A stretch of DNA of 64,000 nucleotides from Tamarix chinensis (GCA_030549775.1 CM060177.1:28701014-28765013), one strand, 5' to 3'; counted from the stretch's first letter, positions 22,970-35,500 are shown. Numbers and translations: made by a program. The notes: generated by a model from the sequence alone, not told the origin.

Positions 22970-23005
<36 letters not shown>

Positions 23006-23021
23006 GTATGTATGTATACAC
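22970..23021. repeat. (TA)n / TATG microsatellite
   Basis: A run of about 14 TA dinucleotides grading into GTATGTATGTATA, within copia D. Confidence 0.9.
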
Positions 23022-23176
23022 AAGATCCAAGATTTGTGTAATTATTTCAGCTTTAGGAAATAGTTTCTTAGTCATCTTCACTTGAATGCATATTTAACAT
23101 ATATCATTACAGTAATTTTTAAGAGATATATATCCATGTTTTTGCATGTAATCAAAATTAAAAAAATTAACATTCT

Positions 23177-23416
23177 CTAATCTAGCATAACATAAATAAC
23201 TCCTCTATCAACAATATAAATAGAAGAATAATTCATATTCTTATTAATACTGAGCTTGAACATTCCATCACATGAGTATCCCATACCTAATAACAAAGTA
23301 TTCCTATTAAAAATGGCCTTGTCAAACTCAATGACTATTTTGAAGCCCTTTTTACATAATAAATTGGAAAATATAAACTTTTTCCTAATATTGGGAGCAT
23401 GAAACACATTGATCAA
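23177..23416 (-). pseudogene. Copia D protease end and GAG-pre-integrase
   Basis: An open stretch of 79 residues: MINVFHAPNIRKKFIFSNLL, CKKGFKIVIEFDKAIF, GYSCDGMFKLSINKN, SSIYIVD. This matches the conserved region after the copia protease active site (NVLHVPNIRKNLVS... in the family). The active-site D-S-G is upstream and was not found intact. Confidence 0.85.
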
Positions 23417-23599
23417 CTTTTATTTTCATCCTAATGTAAAATCCAAGAGAACTAGTCATCTGCCTAACACTTTGGTAAAAATTTTGTTTTCCATTAGGAC
23501 ATCCTCTTGATCTAGTAGTGCTTCATATGACTTAAATAGTGCTTTATAGATACCATCGCTAAGATTTCTTTGACCTCACTTTCAACAATCGTGGTCTTC

Positions 23600-24390
23600 T
23601 TAGATTTTATAGCATCTTCCTTTTTCTTGATTCTACATTCACGAATGTAATGCCTTTATTTCCACAATGGTTACAATGCCTATTTTTCTTCACCTCCTTG
23701 GACCTCTTCAAGGATTTTCCTTTCTTAACTTTCAATCCATCATTAGATTTTCTGTTTTGAGTATTTCCACTAACATAATTTACCTTAGATTTCAATAAAA
23801 ACACTTCATGAGAATAAGATTCCACTTCAATTTAGATATGTGTTTGAAATTATTTTATGGTAATGGTTTCAAGAGAATGTAAGAATTTCTTCCTATGGAC
23901 ATTCCAAATTGGAGGGAATTCAGATAAAAATGCTTCTACCTAAAGTGAATCAAGCATATTAAATTAAAGGTCACTCAACATCAATACTAGAATATAAATT
24001 CATGCACTTGATCTAGAATAGGTGAATCATCCAACATACTAAATTCAAAACACTTCAAAGCCAAAAATGAATCTGTACCTAATTTCTTTTTTATTATATT
24101 TTTCTTCTAGGTCATTCCAAATTTCCTCTGACAAATTTAAGTTTGAATACAATTTGTGTAAACGATCGGTGAAGGAATTGAAAATATGACCATGGCAATA
24201 ATATTCATCATATTCATGCTTCTTCCTTTGTTCTTTGACTTCATCACCATTATTTGACTTTGGCTCCATTAATCTTCGTAAATTTGCACCTAGCACATAG
24301 AATACCTTCAAAATGATAAATAGAAACATCATTTTGTATTTACATTTCGTAAGAATGCTTCCATTCAATCGATTCAACTAGTTAGATCCT
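23600..24390 (-). pseudogene. Copia D gag pseudogene
   Basis: Gag capsid of the UBN2 type. The open stretch 24377-24045 ends in HGHIFNSFTDRLHKLYSNL then SEEIWNDLEEKYNKKE, typical of copia capsids. A downstream stretch (23825-23607) is lysine-rich (KKGKSLKRSKEVKKNRHC) and carries a zinc knuckle remnant HCNHCGNKG. After GNKG the frame slips, so the histidine and last cysteine are lost. The intervening capsid C-terminus (about 23830-24040) is degraded. Confidence 0.82.
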
Positions 24391-25216
24391 AGTTTGGCAT
24401 TTTATATGCTAAATCCATCTCTGATGAATATCACCTTTAAATTAATAGTGAAAATAAAATTGGGAAGAAATTAATTAGGCTTTGAGGCATGTGGAAAACT
24501 ATCTGGAAAGTGATATTGTCACAATAATTCACTCCCAAGATATAACAAAGAACTCGTGAGATTTTCTCAAAACTTTTTTTATATTTAAACTTGGATTGTA
24601 GAAAATTTGATGGAAGTAAATTAAAATCCCTTAGGATACTTATTAATACTAATTCAATAGAAGAATTTGAAAATTTATGTCTCTTAGGAATATTACTTTC
24701 AATTAATTAAATTTTATTCTACTAAAATGATTCAATGGTTTGGTACACTAACTTGTTGGAATCATTTTGCTTGAGCAACTAACCAACTAATTGCATAAAA
24801 CTACTTAAATATTGCTTATAAATTTTCATAGCAATCATAGTTCGATCACAATAAAGTTTCACATGCCTTCTATAGATTAATAATATTTCATTTCAAATTA
24901 ATAATAGAAAATTCAACCTATATACTCCTAGTGATGTATGCATCAAGAAGTGGTTACTGTTCCTTTTTCAACTTGAGTGGTATTTGATCATCACAATATC
25001 ATCCTTTATTATTCATGGTTGTATAATACATAACTAGTCATCTAATACTTTATCATATTTAAATATAAATAACTAAAACACAAATATAAAAAATTATTAT
25101 AACCTAATCCAACAAAATATGATTGAAAATAATTAATCATGAACCATATATACATATATAAGGACAAAACATCGTATATAACTCCTTTGCTCTTTTTTTA
25201 TCTTCATCTTCTAGAG

Positions 25217-25230
25217 TAATCTATCTATTA

Positions 25231-25294
<64 letters not shown>

Positions 25295-25295
25295 G
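25217..25295. repeat. (ATCT)n microsatellite
   Basis: About 18 ATCT units, nearly perfect. Confidence 0.95.
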
Positions 25296-25549
25296 TATAT
25301 ATTACAAAATAATACAAGATATAATGGGTTTTATGTTTGTTTGCGCAATTACAAATGTATATGATGAAAAAATGGTTAACTATAAATCACATTATTTCAA
25401 TATATTTTTTTTATAATAACGACACTTCAAAAAAGTGGTTCCCATAGAGTTATTATCTATTACATCATCTAGAATTAAAGGAAAACTATAAAAAGCATAT
25501 ATTTACATATGATAATAGTTCAAAAATTAGCAAGTTTGTGAAAGTGGTA

Positions 25550-26560
25550 ATTAGGTTGAGTTGACATCTTGTCATTTCACTTCATGGATTAGATTTAGGT
25601 CATTTCAGGTTTGTATTATTACAAGTTCTTTTAGCATGTAAGTATGCTACAAGTTGAGGTAGGGTTAATTTAAGTTCAAGTCAAGTCGAGTGGGTTTTGG
25701 GTTCAGGTCTAATTACATTGGGTCAAGTCATTTAGAGGTTGGGTTATGATGGGTCATTATGGTACTCTGGGTGAGTTCTAGTCAATTTAGGTTTGGGTCA
25801 TCTCCGGTTAATTCGAATTCAAATTATAGTTGGTCATTTTTGTTGTTGATTATATTTAGGTGAATTTGTTAGTTTTTGTTGAGTTAATCCGTATTTGAGT
25901 TTCTCCACGTTCGGGTTAATTTATCATACAATTGAGTTTAGGCTACGTTAGGTTTTGTTAATTTTGGGTCAATTTATTAGTTTAGAGTAAGATACTTCAA
26001 GTTAAATTTTATTAGGTTTTTGATTTATTCAAGTTTAGTTGAATTATTTCAAATTTAATTTATCAAGGGTTAGTCTATTAGTTGTGGTGGAGTTCATGTA
26101 AACTTATTCGGGGTTTATATTTGGGTTAGATTGTGTCAATTAAAACTATTGTAAGTTAATAGGTTGATATTAGATCATGTTAATTTCAAGTCAAATTGAT
26201 ATCGAGTTTTGTTGATCTATATTTGACTTGGTGTTGGATTAAGTTGGTATCAACTTATATTGATCTCAAGTCAGATTGATATTGGATTAGGGTGTCTTGG
26301 GTCATGGGTTAGGTTGATATCGAGTTCATTTGATCTCAAGTTGGATTAGTATTGGGCAGGTTGATATTTGGTCGTGTTATCTTAAGTCATGGGTGAAGTT
26401 TGGGTTAGGTCAGGTTTTAGTCATTTAAGTTATTATATAATCAGCACTAGGTTAGGTTAGCATTTGGTCAAGTTTAAGTTAGAGCTAATCAATGGTATTT
26501 GTAGGAGTTATTGGGTAAGGTTTTGAATCGATCAAGATGGGTTGAACATGTCAGATTAGC
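25550..26560. repeat. Degenerate G/T-rich GGGTCA-type repeat tract
   Basis: The plus strand is strongly G/T-rich, with recurrent words GGGTCA, GGTTGGGTT, TTGATATCGAGTT, TTGATCTCAAGTCA and TTGATATTGG. The clearest periodicity is at 26160-26400, where a block of about 60 bp (GTTGATATyGrGTT ... TTGATCTCAAGTyr) recurs three or four times. No frame or terminal repeats. It resembles the GGGTTCGGGTC-type degenerate repeats of plant genomes; origin unknown. Confidence 0.65.
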
Positions 26561-26959
26561 CTTAGTCAACTCTAAAAGTTTGTCTACTAGTGTGATTTAC
26601 CTTTTCTTTAGAAATTTTTAATAAAAGTACCCTGCATAGATGAGAACACAAATTATTATCAAGTAGTATAATAATAGATATTTCCACATTCAACACATAA
26701 TCATAATATACTCAATTGATACCAATTTCATAATACATTAACCTAAATAATTTCTTAAAAAATTTATCATGGTTATTGTTATATCCTATATTTGTAAAAC
26801 TATTTTTTTGGTAATTAAATTGATTTTATTCATTTCATCAAATCAAAATCATTGGGTACACGATAGCTAAATTGATCAGGATTAGCTATGAGATCCTATG
26901 AGATGTATATTAAACACAAGCTTATCATAGGACTTGCAATGTGAAAAGGCCATAGATCT

Positions 26960-27210
26960 ACTATCCAACACATTTTCTTCTAACACAACTAGATTTTATA
27001 AAGGCTTGAGAAAAAAAATTCTAAATTTTCTTTCCCTCCAAATATGATACATAGTAGCTGCAAATAGATTAGGTTGTCATCAAGCCATGATAAGTTGTAT
27101 ACCTCTATTGAGTATTCATCAAATAAGAATATGTGAGGGATGGTTTCTTCATGTTGTGTAAATAAATAAAAAAGGTTTTCTTTAAGGATTCCATATCCCA
27201 CAAGCTTATC
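26960..27210 (-). pseudogene. LINE E zf-RVT-like C-terminus
   Basis: The open stretch 27201-26989 contains EETIPHIFLFDEYSIEVYNL, comparable to the zf-RVT region of plant LINEs (E-T-x-x-H-L-F-x-x-C-x-x-S-x-x-V-W), but with the zinc cysteine replaced by aspartate. It lies at the expected 3' position of the element. Confidence 0.68.
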
Positions 27211-27479
27211 CTTAATCTTGAGTGTTGTTTAAATAGCTAACCAGAGGATAAATTGGTGTTTGGGGAGAGTAAGAAGGTTCCAAACTGTATTAGCCCAGTT
27301 CACCTTTTTCCTCTTTGGTCTATTTTCTTCATAATTTCTAGCAATTTCATATTCACCATTCTTAAATCATTACTCCCTTGAACTGAGGTAAATAAATCAA
27401 GGTAGTATTGTCAATAGTCAGGCACTTTCTTCAAGATCCAAGAAGCAAATTGCTTGGTTTTGAACTCTTATATGTTGTC

Positions 27480-29142
27480 TTTCTTGAGATAATAATTATG
27501 TATCCATATAACCAAAAAAATCCTTCTTATAAGTAAGAAACTATAATATCCTTCCAATATCAACAATGTTGCACCAATAAATATTGTTTAAATCTAGTTC
27601 AACTTCTTATTTGGGTTGATAAACCCTAGTTTATGACACTAGAGCCTTATTGATTTTGATAGATGAACCTTACTAAAGGAATATGTTACAAATGACATTA
27701 ATTTCATCTATAAAACACTATGGAAGAGGGATTGTGAGCCACTAATACATTTGCAAGCTAAGTAGGATAGATTTAATCAACTGCATTTGACAGACATAGC
27801 TAAGAAAAAATGTTTGCCTACTTCTAATCTTAGATGTGTACTTGTCAATTAGTGTTATATAATGTGATACGTTTAAAATCCATAGAAACAACCAAATAGG
27901 TAATAGGAATAGATCTTGTCCTAATACATAGTGAAGATTGGACCTGATCAATGACACTTGGATCTACTATGATTCCATAACAAATGGCACTTTTTGAATT
28001 GTTAAGGCATAATATTGACAATCTAGAGAATGTGTTGAATTCATGGTAGAGGATCACAATGGAGGCCCAATTGTCCTTACAGGGAAAAAAATTCATCTCC
28101 AAACTCTAAGTTTGCTATCTTCAACTTCTTACATTTGGGGTGAGGAGAAAAGTGAGGATTTAACTATACCTTGAGAAGAAAATGATTAATATATTCCATC
28201 ACTATGAAAAAGAGGGTAAGAGAGAGTGGACCCCCCCTCTCTTAAGAATCTTTGAGGATAGATGGAAGGATGCAAAACACCATTAAACATAATTAAATAT
28301 CTCACAGTAGAGAAACATTGTTATATGAGGAAAACAAAATGGAAGGTGTGGAGAGCACATAGAACTTGTTGGAGTAAATCCCATCAAACTATGCCTTCCT
28401 CATGTCAACATTAATCATACATATAGGGATTAAATTTTTATGACCATAACCTCATACCAAATTAGTTTTAAGGAGAAAATTATCACCAATGTTCCTTCCT
28501 TGAATAAAGGTAGATTGACTTTCACCAATGATCTCAGATAAAATAGGTTGTATTCTCAAGGAGAGAACTTTTGTAATGATCTTATACAAGGTTTTGCTAC
28601 AAGAAATTAGTTTAAAGTTAGAATATTTAGTGGAATTAGGTACCTTAGGAATGAGATTAAGATTAGCAACATTTAAACTCAGTAGGAGAGTATCATTGAT
28701 AAAATAAAATAAAAAAGGTTATAAATAGAAGCAATCACCTTATGTCCACAATGTTCCAACATTCAACATTTAAACTCTTTGAACAAACCAAAAAAAAACT
28801 ATTAAAGCTATCTGGCGATGACACATTATTCTCATTCATGCTAAACACAACAGCTTTAACCTCACTTTCAGTTACTAGTTAGAGAATTTGATGTTGTTTC
28901 TCATAAGAAACAGTTGGTTCTATATCACAGATAGCCAATATATATTATGTATCAAGCTACCTATCATCAAAAACTTGAGTATCCATTAGTTGTTTGTAAA
29001 AATTCAAAAAGAACTTAAAGATGCCCTTAGGTTTTTTATGACTTTGCCCCTTATCATCAATCAAGGAATGTATAGCACCCCCATTTTCCACTACTGAAAA
29101 TTTTTTGTTTTGAAAACCTTGAGGAAGAGAAAAACTAATCAA
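27480..29142 (-). pseudogene. LINE E reverse transcriptase
   Basis: Reverse transcriptase of the LINE. Pre-RT reads HSLIDDKGQSHKKPKGIFKF then FLNFYKQLMD (29068 downward). Near 28220-28160 the residues PSFFIVMEYINHFLLKV match the LINE RT block (G-D-P-L-S-P-x-L-F-x-x-x-M-E). The catalytic F-A-D-D box, near 28110, reads LEFGDEFFSL, so it is destroyed. It continues with FNTFSRLSILCLNNSKSAIC (family: F-S-x-x-S-G-L-x-x-N-x-x-K-S) and then the L-G-V-P-L region and QTFFLSYVCQMQLIKSILLS (27830-27760). Confidence 0.87.
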
Positions 29143-30149
29143 AGTTCGAATTAGGAGAAAATTACTTACCAGCCTAAGAGAAAATAGAGAGATTTTTTTT
29201 TCTTCAAAGAGAGAATCAAATTCCTCCTAAATCTAGCCCTCTCTTATTTAGAGATAAACAAGAAAGAGATAGAGAAAGGATCAGAATAGTGGAAAGAAAC
29301 TAAAACCAAGTTTGAATTGGAGAGGAAAGGACACAAGATAAGAGAGAGATGAAATATTTTGGTAGCTGAAATAAAAGTTAATGGAAGGGGAAATTAGAGC
29401 TATTCATATCCATCAAATTGGTACAATCATGAGTGTGGTTAGGAACAAATCAAATAACCATATTTTTTACTTTTTGAATTTGAATTGAATGAGAAAATTT
29501 TGTCAAAGATAGGCTGACCTCCCTTCCAAAGCTAAAATGGTGATTTATGGAGAAATACAAGTCGAATTCACCCAGAAATGCCAAACATATGAGAGGAAAT
29601 AAATGGTCAGCATGGAAGGAATCTCCCACTTAGAGACAAGTCTCAAAATCAAAGTAATGATTTCTAGAGCAAAGAGGAGAAAGGTGGAAGAAGAGAAGGT
29701 TGAGGTCATCCTTTCCTCAAATGTCCCAAATGAACCCTCAAACCCATTCAAGGAAGAATCTCAATCAAATGAATGATAAAAAATGGTTAAGAATAGCTTG
29801 GAATGGGATTATTAAGGTTCCATTTTGGTATAAGAAGTTTTTCCAAAAAAGTAAGTTTCAAAAATGTACTCGGCTTGACAAACCAATCGATCGATTTAGC
29901 CTACTAGTTAACTATTCTACCGACCAGCTGATCAATTCCTCAAACCAGTCGAGAAGAACACTTTTGCTTAAATGGGGAATTAGCCAAATGATATGGCCTG
30001 AAACATCATTTTATTCCATTTCTAAAACTATTTAAATCCAAATTTCCTCAAAATTAATTATAGATTAAGATAAATAAAAAAAATTATCAAATCTTAATAA
30101 ATACCATAACTTCTCATTCACAACTTCATAAAAAAGATGGAGTATTACA
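29069..30149. mobile_element. Element F: 1.08-kb solo-LTR-like insert in the LINE
   Basis: It starts TGTATAGCACCCCC and ends GGAGTATTACA, inverted-complementary termini of the TGTAACACCC LTR type. LINE coding runs up to both ends: on the minus strand N-E-V-Y lies before it and S-L-I-D-D-K-G after it. The 5-bp flanks are not identical (AGGAA/GAATA), with only a shifted match, so the target duplication has decayed. Near the start it shares ACTACTGAAAA(A/T)TTT with the LTR-like start at 2493. Confidence 0.72.
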
Positions 30150-31150
30150 GAATATACCTCATTAATAAGTTTTTAACCCTTTAATATTGAGTGGAAATAT
30201 TATATATTTGCATCACCCAACTTCAACCATTGGATTCTTAACTTCTAAATATAATATTGTTCTTCACAAGAAGATAGATGATGGAATTGGATTTGTAGTT
30301 TCTTCTCTTAGTGAATAAGATCTAAATTAAGGGGGTCACAACTAAGCCTCTCTTTAAGAGACAAAATTTGATCCCTGGTTATGTTCATTAGCTCAAGAAT
30401 GCTACCATACTTGAAATGATTTAGTTCTTGCGAGGATATTTTAGTTTCTTAAGTCTATGAATAATAAAAATCATATAATGAACTATTGTATTAACATTCC
30501 ATATATTTAAAACAATTCAATTAAAATTCTCATAATGTTATCACATATTATAGAACCTAAATGGTTTAGGTCCCCAAATCTTTTCTTGATCTATAGTAAG
30601 AATCATAGAAGAGTGATTAGATATCAAAGGGACAGATAAATAGGTTTGTTACCCTTCATAAACTTCAAAATACCTTTGATTCCCCAAGGCCTTATCTAGC
30701 TTGCTAAGTATCCTACCATCTCATTCCTAGCTATTAAACCAAGTAATTAGATATCAATGTACCTTATATCTTCAACATGAATATAGCCTAGATAATAAAC
30801 AAAATCCTCCACATCATGTTCATTAATGCCCATACCCTAAAGCTTCTCTTGGCTTATGGTCGCCATATTAAAATCACCTAGGATAGCCCATTGTCATGAG
30901 TACCATTATTTTTTAATCCATTGCCAATAAGTTCATTATAATGAGTACCATAGTTTTGATTCCATTACTAATGAGGCATTAATTTATTAATAACTTTACT
31001 AACATTTACTATTTTATTCTTATTTCAACACAAGATCTACTAAATTCAACCAATTATCACTACACAAATTCACCACTTCCTTCTTCTTCAAAGGATCACT
31101 ATATCCCCTAATATTATAGCAACCTATATTCAAAATTTAATCTAGAAACC
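30150..31150 (-). pseudogene. LINE E AP-endonuclease domain
   Basis: The endonuclease that nicks target DNA. WAILGDFNMATISQEKL (30890 downward) carries the G-D-F-N catalytic motif of the plant L1 endonuclease, followed by FVYYLGYIHVEDIRY (family: D-L-x-x-x-G-x-x-F/Y-T-W). Downstream residues (NEMVGYLASQIRQGLGESKVF-like, split here) correspond to the R-L-D-R-x-L region. The N-terminal part lies toward 31150. Stops and shifts throughout. Confidence 0.82.
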
Positions 31151-31399
31151 AAGAATAAATAAGGAATCCACTTGATTTGACTAACTTGGTAGCTTCCATC
31201 CTCCACTAAAATAAATTCCTGAACCATTGTCATATTCCAAAGGAGATACAAAGGGGTCATTAGGTAGCAATTGTTTGGTTATTTTCACTTGCGTTGGAGA
31301 AATCATACTTTGCTCAAAGAGCAATTAGTTTTTTCATTAGATATGGGTCAAAGTAGACATAAAAGTTGATGATGTATCAACTAAAATGGTTGGCTGCAT

Positions 31400-32450
31400 C
31401 TGTGTTGTAGTTGCACCATCTCTATTAATATCTTGATGCAAGGGTGGATGGTCATCTATAGATACACATCTATTTTTAACCAAAACATACCTCCTTTATT
31501 ATCTTCTTGGTTGAATATGCCAATAACTATTACGGCATTGGTTTGCTTCATAGGTAGTATCATTACATTGCAAAAACTTCATAAAAGAGGTTTCCATTCA
31601 AACAAAACCTCTAGAATGAGCATGATACCATCTTTCTTCTTTATCTAAACAAACTAAGGAAAGGGCTTATACTTATGAAGCTTAATTAGGAAACTTGAGA
31701 AATAAATCATTTCCTTAGATTTAGTATTTGGATCCATGCCTATCAGATGTCCCATACAAATGCTTACCCAACTAAGTGAAATTAGGGTTTCATCTTTTGA
31801 GGACTAAGGGTTTGTTGCAAAAGGATAAATAACTGACATTAAGGATCATTGGGCAATCCTCATCAAATTTGAAAAGAAATAGAATATATCCATTATCATG
31901 CAAAACAATACATGGGGTTTGAACATGACTCCAGTTGGATTTAAAGAATGATTTAGTTTAGAATTAATTAGGTATGGATCCCCATATCATCCCAACCAAA
32001 TAGAATTCATGGCATTTACTCTTTTGATCTATATTTGATTCCCTAAGTTCATCAATCATTATCCCATCAACCGTCGATGGAGGATCATATAACACTTTAG
32101 TTAAATGATCTGGCCATTGATTGGTCTGAATAATATCACCCTAGGAATTAGATTTGCTAATAGTAGGATTTGTGCATGGCGGTTTATCTTTTCATGTAGA
32201 AGGGCATCAAGAGGTACGGTTATGGCCATAGAGGATTCCCTGTGCAAGGGAGGAAACGTGATCTCCTCACTTTCAATTTAACTCCCTAATTTTAATGGAA
32301 TCATATCATGTGTCAATGGAATCTCTTTAGGGTGATTCTTCTTATCAGCCACAACATCCTTTAGCGGTGGGAAAAAAATTTGATATGAGCAAGAGGCCAC
32401 CACCAGATCCGGTTTACATGGGGTAGCTTAATTATTCTTGGCCATAAAAG
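31400..32450 (-). pseudogene. LINE E ORF1 (DUF4283-like) remnant
   Basis: Plant L1 ORF1 proteins carry DUF4283 followed by a zinc knuckle and bind RNA. On the minus strand near 31800-31920 one frame reads HDNGYILFLFKFDEDCPMIL followed by residues like KPLVLK, matching the DUF4283 core (D-x-G-x-F-L-F-x-F). The rest is too decayed to follow, and no zinc knuckle was found. Boundaries are nominal. Confidence 0.62.
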
Positions 32451-32587
32451 GGGCATGTAGAATTTTTAAATAAAAAAATTATAGAATTATTAATATATTA
32501 TTCAGTTTAGGTGAGGACTTGCAATATTTTCACATGAGTTTTATAATATATAATACCCCAAATTTTAACCCTAGGATATTTGTAAAA

Positions 32588-35500
32588 TATTACTTTCACA
32601 TCATATTGTTTGGATTCATAAATTAATGAATGGTTCATGCTATATTACATCCCTTCGGTATTATAAACCATTTTAAATATTAAGGTTTTATGAAGTGTTA
32701 TCTTCATTTTTTGTACTTCAAAAAACCATGATTGGGTCTCATGATATTACAATTTTTATATAAGGTTTTGATATAATATTATTTCCTATGGTACTATAAA
32801 ATATTTTAAGCACTGGTCTTTATATGAAATTTTTTTTCTTGATATATTATTTGGTTCTTAATTATAGAAATTATAAATTAATATTCTCATAAAAATTATT
32901 TTCCTATGTTATAAACTATGATTTGGTTCTTGAGGAATACTCATAAAGTAGTGTTTTAACCTAGTTTTGATACTCCTAAAATTTTATTTAGCACTTATGG
33001 TGCCCTTAAATTGGTATTATTTTTATAGTAGTAATATTATCTTCATGAAATATTTCCTCAATAAAAATAATATATGATAAAATCTTACTATTAAATAAAA
33101 TTCCTTAGTTCATGTATATATTATATCAGGTATATTTTGATCTACTTACTATTATTTTATCTCTAATAGGTTTTTTTTAAGTTACATGATAGTTCAGATG
33201 ATAATAAACTTAAGATATTATGATATTAGATAAGGTAACTATCTCAAACTTGTTATGAATATAGCTATACCATATTACTATGTACAAAAGTGTGATGCAC
33301 ATAGGCGTACCAGACCCATTACCATATTCATATAAGGGCTTATATATATGTGCATTAGTTAGAAATAAAGGGATACAAATTGATAGATCTCTAATATTAT
33401 CTTCCTCTCATTCTTTTTTCCCCACTCATCTTCTAGTATTATAACATATTATCAGTATAATAGTTACTCGAGATTAAATTTAAGACCCTAAAGATTGAAT
33501 GGTCCTAAGGATCTATAGCTAATTCAATCTTGAATATTGAATTAATAGTCCTAAGTACCTATGTATAATGTAATTATGGAGATTAAACTAGAGTTCCTCA
33601 TAACCTATATATAATTCAATTCCATCTTCAAAATTAAATCAAAGGTCTTAAAGGACTTGGATGTAATTCAATCCTAAAGATTGAATGTTCTATCACAACC
33701 TATATACAGTTCAATCTTAAATATTGAATTAAACGTACTAAAGGAACTATATATAATTTAATCCTAAAGGTTGAATAATCCTTAGGATTTATAAATAATT
33801 CAACCTTGAAACTTGAATTCGCAACTCTTAGGACCTATATAAGATGTAATTTTAAAGATTGAATTTGATATCCTTATGACTCATATACAATTCAAACCTA
33901 AAGGTTGAATCAAAGGTCCTTAAAATGTATATATCATTCAATCTAGAAAATTGGATAGTCTAATTTTCAATCCTAAAGATTGAGATTGAGAGCCTCAATG
34001 CTTATATATGATTTAATCATGAAGATTTAATTAAATATCCTAATTACTAACATATAATTCAATCTAGAAGAGTTAATAAATTATGGGTTTCAATATAGTT
34101 ATATGTAATTCAATTATAAAGATTGCATTTAAGATCTTAAATAACTATGTACAATTCAATATATAAGATTGAATAAATCAAAGGTCCCTACCTATGACAT
34201 ATATATAATTCAATATTGATCATTGAATTTGATATATTAAAGACTTTTATACAATTCAATCGCTATGATCGATATAAGGTCTTGAAGATCAAATTTAAGG
34301 TCCTAAAAAATCTATGTATAGCTCAATCTAGAAGATTGAATGCATTTGCACATTTATTTTATTTTTTTTCAATTTAATTTATTTTTACTTATTTTTGCAA
34401 AAAAAAATTCAAATTTATCACTATTTTCTAACCTTCATTACTAGAAGTGATTGGAGGGTCACCTAAAGTGAAGAGAACGTATAAAATGAGTTAGAAACCT
34501 AAAGTTCATAATCAATTATCTTGGTCTAAAAGGTCTTGATGGTTTCCCATTATATAATATATAAGAATGATTTTTCAATCCATAAAATCAATATGAAGGT
34601 TCTTAATACCTTCAATATAACGCAAATCGTCAAATTATAAGAAAATCCTCATATCTATTCAATTGAGTACGTCAATTTAAGATTTGAAAGATCTTATAAA
34701 TAAATTGATTCACAAATTAAAAAATTTTAGAAATCTTAAAAACTCATGCATAATTTGATCTCAAAGATCGAATGATTTAAAGGTAATGACTATCTTAGAA
34801 GATCAAATGTAAAAAATCGCATGCACTTTATGAAAAGCTAATTAAGATTATTATTGGTTTAAATATAATTATTGCCTCAAGTGCAGTTTGATCCAAAAGA
34901 TTGAAGGCATTGGAAATCTAAGAAATTATTTCATTTTTCAAAATTTGCATTTATGCACTTTTACGTAAGTTATCAAACTTATATAATTCAATTTTGAATA
35001 GTTTATACTTTGTTAAGATTTTATGTAATATATATTTGGATTATGAAGTAATAAATTTGACTTTGTGAAACTTTTGCCTACCATAGTACTTATGAGTCTG
35101 TACATATATTTTTTCATGGGTAGTGATTAAAACCTACCATTACTAGTTCTCCTTCACCAATACAATAAATCGTGTATATACCATAACCTCCTTAAAGAAT
35201 TTTGATGGTTGAATCCAAAAGCTTCCCATTTTATTAATAGTTTGATTATTAAAGTTAGAAGCTTTACATATCATAAGTTATTGGATGGTTAAGGGTCAAA
35301 GCCTCCCATCTCATAGACTTGAACATGATATAGAATATTGATTTATTCTACTTGAGACCATCGTACACACTATATACAACATTATTGATCAATAAAAGTT
35401 ATTAACAGCCTATATCTCATTTATGAAAAGAATGATCAATATCAAATAATTGTGTAGTATTCCATAAGGAAATTTTGGTTAAACTTACCATGGTTTAAGA

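Larger units (their letters stand above)
20840..24430 (-). mobile_element. Ty1/copia retrotransposon D remnant, minus strand
   Basis: A second copia element reading right to left: gag (24377-23607), protease and GAG-pre-integrase (23416-23177), integrase (22884-22509), RT (21890-21405), RNase H (21405-20882). Order PR-IN-RT-RH identifies Ty1/copia. Its protein sequence differs from copia A, so it is a different family. LTRs were not identified. Every domain is interrupted. Confidence 0.87.
24431..26787. other. AT-rich sequence with simple and degenerate repeats
   Basis: No coding sequence was recognised. 24431-25200 is unremarkable AT-rich DNA. A tetranucleotide microsatellite follows at 25217-25295, then degenerate G/T-rich repeats at 25550-26560. 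Confidence 0.6.
26800..32575 (-). mobile_element. L1-type LINE E, decayed, minus strand
   Basis: A non-LTR retrotransposon reading right to left: DUF4283-like ORF1 (about 31800-31940), endonuclease (30790-31000), pre-RT (28957-29068), RT (27740-28250) and zf-RVT-like tail (26989-27201). A short A-run (TTTTTTT on the plus strand at 26803) marks the 3' end. The 12-mer ATATTTGTAAAA occurs at 26788-26799 and 32576-32587 and could be the target duplication, although this word is AT-rich. It is interrupted by solo-LTR-like element F at 29069-30149. No frame is intact. Confidence 0.85.

Noticed and set aside
32551..32575. TAATACCCCAAATTTTAACC as the start of a further solo LTR
   Set aside because: No partner GGGGTATTACA end or target duplication could be found to the right, and it may belong to the LINE 5' end.
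33480..34350. Hairpin array as a CRISPR or tRNA cluster
   Set aside because: Units are degenerate with similar spacers; no cloverleaf or tRNA consensus boxes were found.
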